In this document: piece by piece, positions 1-5,811 of the stretch
Layout of the letters: each line of letters opens with the position of its first letter
Numbering within the stretch: the stretch's first letter is position 1
DNA from: CAYWVR01 sp964461715
Lineage (GTDB): Bacteria > Planctomycetota > Phycisphaerae > FEN-1346
NCBI GenBank assembly: GCA_964461715.1
Contig: CAYWVR010000045.1
Span: forward strand, 1 to 21,971
Reading direction: 5' to 3'
Length of the DNA: 21,971 nucleotides
Notes under the pieces: model-generated
Seen by the model: the letters and a program-made list of their open reading frames with translations, nothing else
Told to the model about the DNA's origin: nothing
Databases searched by the model: none
Program-made: the position numbers and the translations under genes

Positions 1-1
1 C

Positions 2-52
2 GTCGCCGTCGATCACCACACCGGCGAGTGCGTCGGCCTCCATGCCGCCAAG
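2..52 (+). mobile_element. Fragment of an IS3-type transposase/integrase core, running off the left edge
   Basis: Reading the plus strand in frame 2 gives VAVDHHTGECVGLHAAK. This matches, from memory of the family, the segment after the first catalytic Asp region in IS3-type OrfB integrases (typically [IV]DHxxxECVGxHAAK followed by R-[FY]-EALEP). The resemblance stops abruptly after the Lys at 50-52. From base 53 the sequence instead reads sensibly only on the minus strand, as the oxidoreductase fragment. Only 17 codons are visible, so the element's type and ends cannot be set. It may be a decayed insertion sequence or an assembly chimera at a contig end. Confidence 0.6.
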
Positions 53-201
53 CCCATCTGGTCCATGAACTGCTGGTCCACCACCCAACCGCCCCGGTCG
101 TCGAACGCTTCGGCCTCCATCAGGACCTCGGCTCCGCCAGCCGCGGCGGTGACGGCGAGAAGGATTGCGAGCGGCAGCACGTGCTTGAGCGTCGTCGGCA
201 T
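13..201 (-). pseudogene. 5' remnant of a secreted planctomycete-type oxidoreductase, truncated at the transposase junction
   Basis: The ATG at 199-201 opens a reading frame with a signal peptide (hydrophobic LPLAILLAVTAAAGG, residues about 9-23). It continues as EVLMEAEAFDDRGGWVVDQQ then FMDQMG. I recognise this as the N-terminus of large secreted FAD-dependent oxidoreductases common in Planctomycetota, where the next residues are normally SPYLLAHG and the protein continues for several hundred residues. Here the match ends at base 52-53. The frame then runs through non-homologous bases belonging to the plus-strand transposase fragment and stops at 13-15. The remaining true portion is about 50 codons, so the gene is almost certainly inactive unless the junction is an assembly error. 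The ribosome-binding site is weak (GAAGAAG). The family assignment rests on a short motif. Confidence 0.6.
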
Positions 202-329
202 CGGCGGGTCTTCTTCGGGTTGCTGTCCGCTCTGTTCAACGCCTTCGGCGGGGCTACGAACCGCATCAAATCGAATCTTGATCGACCGCAGGCGGAGGGC
301 CGCGAGGGAACGTGCGCAGGGCCGCGGCG

Positions 330-1319
330 CTATTCCTTGGCGATGACGTAGAACTCGAAGTCGCGGTAGGTGTCGACGTCTGGGTGGCCCTCGGTTGTCG
401 GCGGGATGGCCAGGCGTTCCTTGAGCGGCGGGAACGTCGACTGCCGCCGGAGCTTCTCGCGGACGGCGTCGTCATCGGGCGGCTTCTTGCCGGGGATTTT
501 CCGGGGCGGGTTCTCGCCGTTACCCTCGCGGCGGAGGCCCCACCCGCCGTCGTACCGGGTGCCCTCGAGCGACGGGGGATCCTTCAGGTGCGTCCAGTTC
601 ATATTCGAGAGGGTGAAGTTCCGCCGCGGGCCGGGCGCTTCGAAACCCACCATGAAGGCGTACCGTTTGCCCTTCTGCAGACGAATCTCGTCCTCGCCCG
701 TCAGGTCCCACTTCAGGTACAGCCGCTTTCCGTCGTCGCCCTCCGGGAGCGTGGGCATCACCCCGCCGCGGGCCGTGCGGATCGGCTCGTGGATCACTCC
801 CTCGAGATAGTCGTCGCACCGGTGGGCCGTTTTCGACCACCCGTGCTCTGGCGGCGTGCCCGGGGGCGTGCCGTTGTCGTTGATCCGCGGCGTGCCGCGG
901 ACCTCGAAAAACTGAAGCAGGACTTTCGCCCCGGGCGTGCCGTCGAGGTACGCAAGGTCGTCGTTGCCGGTTCGCAGGACGATGGCGTCGAGCGTCATAT
1001 CCCGCTCAGCGGTGATGACCTGGCCCAGGTCGCGGTGCCGCCGGTAGTAGCCTTTGTCCTTCCACTTCAGGGGCATCTCGCTCCGTACCGAGGTGTTGCC
1101 CCGGAGGTTGCAGGCGGTCTGGCGGATGGCCACGCGGTCGGCGTCGTCGCCCAGGAGGCGGCGGACGGCCTTCCATTTCTCCGGTGTGGCCCGGGCGTCC
1201 TGCTTGTCGCTGACCCCCTTGATCCGACCCAGTGGCGTCACATCAAGTCCCGCCGCAACCGGCGACGCAAGCAGGTAGAGGCCGAAAACGGCGATCGTCA
1301 TTCGCAGAGCGAGTGTCAT
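330..1319 (-). CDS. Secreted protein of unknown function
   Basis: 329 residues. The start at 1317-1319 is preferred over an upstream ATG at 1358 because GAGAGGTG lies 4 bases upstream and the signal peptide then begins at once (MTLALRMTIAVFGLYLLASP, cleavage near AGL at about residue 23). The mature part is rich in charged residues, Trp and Tyr. It alternates short hydrophobic strands with polar loops (for example MTLDAIVLRTGND, KVLLQFFEVRG, KRYAFMVGFEAPG), which suggests an all-beta, jelly-roll-like extracellular domain. The C-terminal 70 residues are Pro-, Lys- and Arg-rich before a last strand, FEFYVIAKE. I see no catalytic motif or lipobox. It is monocistronic, divergent from the metallophosphoesterase. 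I recall similar anonymous exported proteins in Planctomycetota but cannot name a function. Confidence 0.8.
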   Translation of the reverse strand: MTLALRMTIAVFGLYLLASPVAAGLDVTPLGRIKGVSDKQDARATPEKWKAVRRLLGDDADRVAIRQTACNLRGNTSVRSEMPLKWKDKGYYRRHRDLGQVITAERDMTLDAIVLRTGNDDLAYLDGTPGAKVLLQFFEVRGTPRINDNGTPPGTPPEHGWSKTAHRCDDYLEGVIHEPIRTARGGVMPTLPEGDDGKRLYLKWDLTGEDEIRLQKGKRYAFMVGFEAPGPRRNFTLSNMNWTHLKDPPSLEGTRYDGGWGLRREGNGENPPRKIPGKKPPDDDAVREKLRRQSTFPPLKERLAIPPTTEGHPDVDTYRDFEFYVIAKE

Positions 1320-1449
1320 AGAGCACCTCTCGTCGCCAACCCTTGTGGACCGCTCCATCGTACCCGTCGATCAGGGGCGCGTCCAGTCCGCAGGCGGGAC
1401 GGCCTGTGACGAGAAGCGACGAGACCTCGCCTGTCGTCGCGGGGTTCAA

Positions 1450-1477
1450 CCTATAACTAACGCCCGTCCGAAAGGAA
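1450..1477 (-). promoter_or_regulatory. Possible promoter for the secreted protein at 330-1319
   Basis: On the minus strand TTCCTT (1472-1477), a 16-base spacer and TATAGG (1450-1455) form a weak sigma-70-like pair. It would give a leader of roughly 120 bases before the start at 1319. It is the most AT-rich stretch of this intergenic region. The match is only partial and could be chance. Confidence 0.3.
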
Positions 1478-1547
1478 CCCCGATGCGACGATGGATCGTG
1501 CCCGCACTGGGGGTCCGCCACCCGCCGCAGTTTTGCTCCGCCCTTTA

Positions 1548-1564
1548 CGCCCGGCCGCTATAAT
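1548..1564 (+). promoter_or_regulatory. -10 region of the metallophosphoesterase gene (TATAAT), probably giving a leaderless mRNA
   Basis: A perfect TATAAT at 1559-1564 ends 6 bases before the ATG at 1571, so transcription should begin at or next to the start codon. No Shine-Dalgarno sequence is present between them. The string CGCCCGGCCGCTATAAT (1548-1564) recurs exactly at 12952-12968, before the hexuloisomerase gene. A -35 element is not clear; TTGCTC at 1533-1538 is the closest, but its 20-base spacing is long. Confidence 0.65.
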
Positions 1565-1570
1565 GCACTC

Positions 1571-2488
1571 ATGAAAGGCTCCACGAAAGAACGCGGCGGG
1601 GACGGACGGGACCGGCGGGGGATCACGCGGAGGCGCTTTATGTGGGGGGCGGCGAGTGTGGTGGCGGCGGGGGTCGGGGCCGGGGCGTATGCCCGGTGGA
1701 TCGAGCCCACCTGGATCGAGGTCACCACGACGGACCTGCCCGTGCCGGGCCTGCGGCCAGCGTGGGACGGGACGCGCCTCACCCTGCTCTCCGACTTCCA
1801 TCACGGGCCGAGGGTGCCGCTTCCGTACCTGGAGTCGGCCGTGGCGAAGGCGGCGGCGGTCGGGGCGGACCTCGTGGCGCTGGCGGGGGATTTCGTGACG
1901 GGCCACAATCCGGAGCACGGCGCGGCAGTCGCGGGGCTCTTCGATAAGCTGACGGCGCCGCTTGGCGTCTACGCGTGTCCGGGGAACCACGACTACGGGG
2001 CGGCGCGGCCGGCGCCGGGGGCGGCGGCGCTGAAGTTCGTCGAGACGCTGGGCGATCACGGCGTGCGGATGCTCAGGAACGAGGCCGTGCGGCTGGAAAA
2101 GGACGGCGCTCCGCTTTGGATTGGGGGCGTCGACGACCTCTGGGCCGGGCGGATGGACGCCGACGCCGCGGCGGCCGACATCCCCGATGACGAGGCGGCC
2201 GTGTGTCTCTGCCACAACCCCGACGGGGCGGACGCGGTGGCGGCGGCGGGGTTCGCCGGCATCCTCTCGGGCCACACACACGGCGGCCAGGTGCAGGCGC
2301 CCTTCCTCGGTCCGCCGCTCGTGCCGGTCCGAAACAAGTCGCGGTACGAGGGGCTGCACCGCGTGGGCGGGGCGTCGCTTTACGTCACGCGCGGGGTGGG
2401 GTGGCTGTATCGCGTCCGGTTTCTTGCCCGACCGGAGGTGGCGGTGCTGACCTTCAGAAGCGCCGGGCCCGAGGGCACGCCGATGTGA
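1571..2488 (+). CDS. Tat-exported calcineurin-like metallophosphoesterase (YkuE/YaeI type)
   Basis: 305 residues. The N-terminus carries a twin-arginine signal: TRRRFM at 19-24 followed by a hydrophobic segment WGAASVVAAGVGAGAYA, so the folded enzyme is probably exported and possibly membrane-anchored. The binuclear-metal phosphoesterase motifs are all present: D75-x-H77 (LLSDFHHG), D107 in GDFV, N139-H140 in GNHDY, H215 in CHNP, and H235-T-H237 in GHTHGGQ. The length fits the YkuE/YaeI group of phosphodiesterases, some of which act on lipids such as UDP-diacylglucosamine or phospholipids; the substrate cannot be read here. The start at 1571 is kept although it lacks a ribosome-binding site, because a later ATG would remove the twin arginines. 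The gene runs convergently into tatA, a subunit of the translocase that would export it. Confidence 0.92.
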   Translation: MKGSTKERGGDGRDRRGITRRRFMWGAASVVAAGVGAGAYARWIEPTWIEVTTTDLPVPGLRPAWDGTRLTLLSDFHHGPRVPLPYLESAVAKAAAVGADLVALAGDFVTGHNPEHGAAVAGLFDKLTAPLGVYACPGNHDYGAARPAPGAAALKFVETLGDHGVRMLRNEAVRLEKDGAPLWIGGVDDLWAGRMDADAAAADIPDDEAAVCLCHNPDGADAVAAAGFAGILSGHTHGGQVQAPFLGPPLVPVRNKSRYEGLHRVGGASLYVTRGVGWLYRVRFLARPEVAVLTFRSAGPEGTPM

Positions 2489-2523
2489 TGGAAGGCTCAG
2501 CCACAAGCCGCGTCAGGGCACGG

Positions 2524-2730
2524 CTACGCCTCATCCTTGGTGGCTTCGTCCTCGGCGCCGGCCTTATCGATCTCTTCCTCGACGCCGCGGATGCCCTTCT
2601 TGAACTCGACGATGCTGCGGCCGAGACCGCGGCTGACCTCCGGCAGGCGCCGCCCAAACAGCAGCAGCGCCACGATGAGGACGATGATCAGCTCCCAACC
2701 GCCCGGGAACATAAAGGCGAGTACGTTCAT
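2524..2730 (-). CDS. tatA: Twin-arginine translocase subunit TatA
   Basis: 68 residues with the classic TatA/TatE layout: a short periplasmic N-terminus, one transmembrane helix (WELIIVLIVALLLFG, about residues 12-26), a hinge (RRLPEVSRGLG), an amphipathic helix (SIVEFKKGIRGVEEE) and an acidic tail. The FGRRLPE and GRSIVEFKKG motifs are diagnostic. TatA oligomers form the pore that moves folded proteins across the cytoplasmic membrane. AGGAGG lies 8 bases before the ATG at 2728-2730. It is the last gene of the minus-strand array, 63 bases after hypB, with a possible promoter of its own. No tatB or tatC is visible. The Tat substrate at 1571-2488 ends 35 bases away on the opposite strand, and the HypAB client enzymes (NiFe hydrogenases) are often Tat-exported too. 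Confidence 0.93.
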   Translation of the reverse strand: MNVLAFMFPGGWELIIVLIVALLLFGRRLPEVSRGLGRSIVEFKKGIRGVEEEIDKAGAEDEATKDEA

Positions 2731-2762
2731 CAGTCGATCCTCCTGGCCCTTCCAGCCCCCCG

Positions 2763-2792
2763 ATTACACCTTGCCCGGGGGCGCGTGTGCAA
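2763..2792 (-). promoter_or_regulatory. Probable promoter for tatA
   Basis: Minus-strand TTGCAC (2787-2792), an 18-base spacer and TGTAAT (2763-2768) match sigma-70 elements well for such a GC-rich sequence. The start point would lie near 2756, about 25 bases before the tatA ATG. The -35 begins right after the hypB stop codon, so tatA could be expressed independently of the upstream array. Confidence 0.5.
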
Positions 2793-2793
2793 C

Positions 2794-3474
2794 TTATTTC
2801 TCGCGGGCTGGCTGCCGCCGCACCGCCTCGCGGCCCGCCCGGACCCAGTCGAGCCACGCCCCGAGGCCCTCGCCCGTGCGGCACGAGAGGGCGAGAATGG
2901 GGGCCGTGACCCCGAGGCCGCGCACGTGGGCGGCAAAGGCGTCGGCCGCGAACCCCGCCGCCTCCGCCAGGTCCATCTTGTTGAGAACGATGCAGTCGGC
3001 GGCATGGAAGGCGACGGGATACTTGGCGGGCTTGTCCTCGCCCTCCGGGGTGCTCGCCACGACGACGCGCCGATGCTCGCCGAGGTCGAACCCGGCCGGA
3101 CACACGAGGTTCCCCACGTTCTCGATGAAAAGCACGTCCAGGGCCGCCAGGTCCAGCCGGTCGACGGCCTCGGTCACCTGACGGGCGTTGAGGTGACAGC
3201 CGCGGCCCGTGTTGATCATCTCGGTCGGCAGACCCGCGGCGCGGAGGCGAGCGGCGTCGCGGTCGGTCGCAAGGTCGCCCTCCACGGCCGCCAGGCGGAG
3301 CTCAGCGCCGAGGCGGCGCACCGTCTCCTCCAGGAGTGTCGTCTTGCCGGCCCCCGGCGAGCTCATCAGGTTGACGACGAAGACGCGGGCCTCGGCGAAC
3401 TGCGCGGCCAGTGCCGCGCCCAGCCGATCGTTTTCGGAAAGGACCCGCTTCTCGAGGGGCACCTTCTCAGTCAT
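2794..3474 (-). CDS. hypB: Hydrogenase nickel incorporation GTPase HypB
   Basis: 226 residues of the SIMIBI-class GTPase family that drives nickel insertion into NiFe hydrogenase (and sometimes urease) together with HypA. Visible motifs are the P-loop SSPGAGKTT (38-46), EGDLATDRDA (65-74), the metal-binding NTGRGCHLNA (88-97, with C93 and H94), FIENVGNLVCPAGFDLGE (about 116-133, with C125) and the guanine-specificity motif NKMD (165-168). The N-terminus lacks both the CXXCGC motif of E. coli HypB and a His-rich stretch, so it has only the G-domain metal site. Its ATG overlaps the hypA stop by 8 bases, indicating translational coupling. No hydrogenase structural gene or other hyp gene lies in the window. 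Confidence 0.96.
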   Translation of the reverse strand: MTEKVPLEKRVLSENDRLGAALAAQFAEARVFVVNLMSSPGAGKTTLLEETVRRLGAELRLAAVEGDLATDRDAARLRAAGLPTEMINTGRGCHLNARQVTEAVDRLDLAALDVLFIENVGNLVCPAGFDLGEHRRVVVASTPEGEDKPAKYPVAFHAADCIVLNKMDLAEAAGFAADAFAAHVRGLGVTAPILALSCRTGEGLGAWLDWVRAGREAVRRQPAREK

Positions 3475-3820
3475 CCGGCTTCTCCAATTCCAGGGATTCG
3501 AGTCGGACGTCGCGGCCGGCGGTCACATCGACGTCCGCCGATCCGCACGCGGGACAGCGGATCGAGAACTCGCCGGTCTCCCACGCGTGTCCGCAGGCGT
3601 CGCACTGGAGGGCGGCAGGCTCGGTCCGGACGTCGACGCGGGGCTTCGCATCGTCGGCCCCCTCGGTCACGAGGTCCAGGGCGAAGGCGAGCGACTCCGG
3701 GTCGGCCCCGGACAGGCGCCCCACCACGAGATGCAGAGCAACGAGGCGAGCGCCGGGCCGGCGCAGGAGCTCGGCCTCCACCTGGGTCCAGACGGCTCGG
3801 GCCAGCGAGAGTTCGTGCAC
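3467..3820 (-). CDS. hypA: Hydrogenase maturation nickel chaperone HypA
   Basis: 117 residues starting at a GTG (3818-3820). This start is chosen because the protein then opens with the invariant (M)HELSLA, whose His2 and Glu3 help bind nickel, and because a GGGGG tract sits 5 bases upstream. The zinc site is intact, with two CxxC pairs: C73-D-A-C76 and C89-P-A-C92 (QCDACGH and RCPACG). The length matches the HypA/HybF family. HypA delivers Ni to the hydrogenase large subunit in complex with HypB, whose gene overlaps the end of this one. It follows the last prepilin gene by 23 bases and is probably co-transcribed with the pilus/secretion genes, an unusual setting. Confidence 0.95.
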   Translation of the reverse strand: MHELSLARAVWTQVEAELLRRPGARLVALHLVVGRLSGADPESLAFALDLVTEGADDAKPRVDVRTEPAALQCDACGHAWETGEFSIRCPACGSADVDVTAGRDVRLESLELEKPDD

Positions 3821-3843
3821 GCAGTCCCCCGCCCCGGTTCGGC

Positions 3844-4536
3844 CTACTCGAAGACGAGGCGCGTGCCGGTGTTGCGGTTGATCGGATAGAAGACGTAGTC
3901 GCCGATGCGCGAGCCGGCCAACTGGACGACGGTGACGGCCTGCTCGACCGCGTCGCTGCTGGGCCCGCTGTCCAGGTCGACGACATAGCCGGAGGGGGCG
4001 AACGCGATGTAAAACTCCTGCTGGTCGCCCTTGAGGTCGCCGGAGATGTAACCGTTCTGGACGTTGGCAAAGCCGTACTCGGCAATCGCGTCCTGGACAT
4101 CCTGCTGGTACTGAGCCCACTTCTCGATCTGCACCTCGTCGGGGACCTCGCCCTCGCCGGGGACCACGAGGCCCTGGGTGCTGACCGAGGCCAGGCCGGG
4201 GGCATCGCGGAGGACGTAGACGTTCTTGGGGAGCTTGACGGGGAAGCGGCTGACGTCCTCCCAGTTCCCCCCGTTCTGAGCCACGAGCACCATCGTCGTG
4301 CCGCTCTCGGCGTTCCCGGGGTCGTTCCTGAAAACGAGGCAGACGGTCGTGTTATTCGAGGAGGCGGCCTCGCGGGCGGAGTTGAGCATGGCTTGGATGG
4401 TGGCGGTGGCGTTGTCGGCTCCGAGCCGGCCGGCGATGACCACCAGGGTGCCGATGCTCCCGGCCACGAGGATCAGAAAGATGCCCATGACGGCCAGCAG
4501 CTCGGTCAGCGTGAACGCGCGTCGTCGGGTTCGCAT
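3844..4536 (-). CDS. Prepilin-like protein (GspH/FimT-type minor pseudopilin)
   Basis: 230 residues. A class III prepilin signal is clear: a basic leader MRTRRRA, cleavage before Phe8, then FTLTELLAVMGIFLILVAGS with the conserved Glu at mature position 5. The residue before the cut is Ala rather than the usual Gly. The hydrophobic helix leads into a long amphipathic stretch (AATIQAMLNSAREAASSNN-like) and then a beta-rich globular head including TTVCLVFRNDPGNAESG and QQEFYIAFAPSGYVVDLD. That layout fits GspH/FimT-like minor pilins, which sit at the tip of a pseudopilus or pilus. The start has GGAG 6 bases upstream, inside the end of the preceding prepilin gene (3 bases between genes). Assignment to the prepilin class is firm; the GspH subclass is tentative. 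Confidence 0.88.
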   Translation of the reverse strand: MRTRRRAFTLTELLAVMGIFLILVAGSIGTLVVIAGRLGADNATATIQAMLNSAREAASSNNTTVCLVFRNDPGNAESGTTMVLVAQNGGNWEDVSRFPVKLPKNVYVLRDAPGLASVSTQGLVVPGEGEVPDEVQIEKWAQYQQDVQDAIAEYGFANVQNGYISGDLKGDQQEFYIAFAPSGYVVDLDSGPSSDAVEQAVTVVQLAGSRIGDYVFYPINRNTGTRLVFE

Positions 4537-4539
4537 GGC

Positions 4540-5061
4540 TTACTCCGAGGCTTCGGTGGAAAGATCGTCGTCGTCGCCGAGGTCGCCGTTGCGGCCGGGA
4601 GAGGTGAGGACGGGGGGCGTGCCCGCCTCATACTCGATGACGTTGCCCCAGCCGTCAACGAAGACGGCGAACGTGTCGCTGTCCTGCTTGCGGGTCTCGA
4701 CGAAATCCTGGACGCCCTTGACGTAGGGTCCGTGGCGTCGTCGCATGGTTAGGGCGGCAAAGAGGAGGGCCTCCTCGGCGTACTCGCCCGAGGCGAGCTT
4801 GAGGTCGTCGTTCACCTGGCCCATGGACCCGGTCGTGGCCGTCCAGGGATACAAGTGGCCCCAGTCGTCGGCGTAGTCCTGAAGGGCGGCCTTGAGCTGG
4901 CCGAGGGTGGCGAGGGTCGAGTCGCGTTTGGCGCCCTCCATGGCCGTCCGATAGGCGCCGACGCTCATGGCGATGAGGATGCCGAGGATGGCCATGACGG
5001 TCACGAGCTCGATGAGCGTGAAGGCCGGGGCGGGTCGCCGGGTTGTCGGGCGGAGGATCAT
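4540..5061 (-). CDS. Prepilin-like protein (GspG-type pseudopilin)
   Basis: 173 residues. The leader MILRPTTRRPAPA is followed by FTLIELVTVMAILGILIAMS, a standard type IV pilin N-terminal helix with Glu at mature position 5. Cleavage would occur after Ala13 instead of Gly. Downstream is an amphipathic helix (RDSTLATLGQLKAALQDYADDWGHLYPW) of the kind seen in GspG major pseudopilins, which assemble the periplasmic piston of type II systems. The segment DTFAVFVDGWGNVIEYEAG near residues 128-146 resembles the GspG DPWGNPYxY loop, with FVDGWGN in place of the usual motif. The tail is very acidic (GDLGDDDDLSTEASE). AAGGA precedes the start at about 9 bases. It is the third prepilin of the array in transcription order. 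Confidence 0.9.
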   Translation of the reverse strand: MILRPTTRRPAPAFTLIELVTVMAILGILIAMSVGAYRTAMEGAKRDSTLATLGQLKAALQDYADDWGHLYPWTATTGSMGQVNDDLKLASGEYAEEALLFAALTMRRRHGPYVKGVQDFVETRKQDSDTFAVFVDGWGNVIEYEAGTPPVLTSPGRNGDLGDDDDLSTEASE

Positions 5062-5081
5062 GGCACGCGGTCCTTGTCCCG

Positions 5082-5795
5082 CTAGTTGTAGCTGAAGTTC
5101 GTCACATCGTCACACCAGCGGTCCTCGCTGCTATAGGTGGCGGGGACATAGTAGTCCTTGGTCGGGTCCTCCCGAACGTGGCCGTAAAGGCGGTCGGGGC
5201 CGGGGCTGATCAGGAGGTAGTCCTCGCGGGCCCAGTTGGACCAGTTGCTGGGGTTGTTGCCTTCGCCGGGGCCTCGCCGCTTGGCCAGGAGGAGGAACTG
5301 GCCCTCGGAGGCGAAGCCCTTCTTGGCCCGGTCCGAGTCCGTGTCGTTGTCCTCCCAGTCGTAGGCTTCGTCGCCATCGATCGGGTGGTGCCGGAAGTAG
5401 AAGATCTTGGCCGGCGGGCTGAAGCCGTCTAGGACGTTGGATCCGCCGGCGGCCATGGCCTCGGACGTGAAGTACGGGCCCCAGGTCTGGTTGTTGTCCT
5501 CGAGGGTGTTGGTGAGGAAGGCGGCGACGTTTCCGTAGCCGGTCTCGACGGCCTGGGTGCCGGCGATCTCCTCCTCGTGCGCGTCGTCGCTGGGCGGATA
5601 GGTGCCGAAGTCCTTGTAGAAGGACTCGAGGGCCACGCTGAGCTGGCTAATGGTGTTGGCGGTCCGGATGGTCTGAACCATGCTGATGGCGGTGGTGACC
5701 GCCGGGAACAACAGGAGCAGCAGCAGGCTGATGATGCCCATGACGATCAGCAGCTCCACCAGCGTAAAGGCGCGAGTTCGGGTCGGCGGGGTCAT
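5082..5795 (-). CDS. Prepilin-like protein with SPGPDR / CDD-TNF tail (paralogue of the gene at 5812)
   Basis: 237 residues. The leader MTPPTRTRA precedes FTLVELLIVMGIISLLLLLL, with Glu at mature position 5 and Ala at -1. After the helix comes TISQLSVALESFYKDFGTYPPS, the usual GspG-like region ending in YPPS, then a long globular domain with an Asp/Glu-rich insert (DGDEAYDWEDNDTDSD, around residues 138-153) that could bind calcium. The C-terminus has YLLISPGPDRLYG and a final CDDVTNF. The same two motifs occur at matching places in the next gene upstream (YLLVSPGPDRKYG, CDDITNF), so the pair arose by duplication or forms one subfamily. GGAGG lies 8 bases before the ATG. The protein is probably a pseudopilin of the secretion or pilus machine encoded upstream. 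Confidence 0.9.
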   Translation of the reverse strand: MTPPTRTRAFTLVELLIVMGIISLLLLLLFPAVTTAISMVQTIRTANTISQLSVALESFYKDFGTYPPSDDAHEEEIAGTQAVETGYGNVAAFLTNTLEDNNQTWGPYFTSEAMAAGGSNVLDGFSPPAKIFYFRHHPIDGDEAYDWEDNDTDSDRAKKGFASEGQFLLLAKRRGPGEGNNPSNWSNWAREDYLLISPGPDRLYGHVREDPTKDYYVPATYSSEDRWCDDVTNFSYN

Positions 5796-5811
5796 GGTTC
5801 GGTCCTCCAGG

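Noticed and set aside
2489..2523. Bidirectional terminator between the phosphoesterase and tatA
   Set aside because: Only a 5-bp AGCCG/CGGCT stem with no T-run; too weak to call.
2203..4752. An 849-codon open frame on the plus strand
   Set aside because: It is antisense to tatA, hypB, hypA and prepilin genes with clear motifs. Long antisense frames are expected where third positions are G/C. Its translation is low-complexity and unlike any family.
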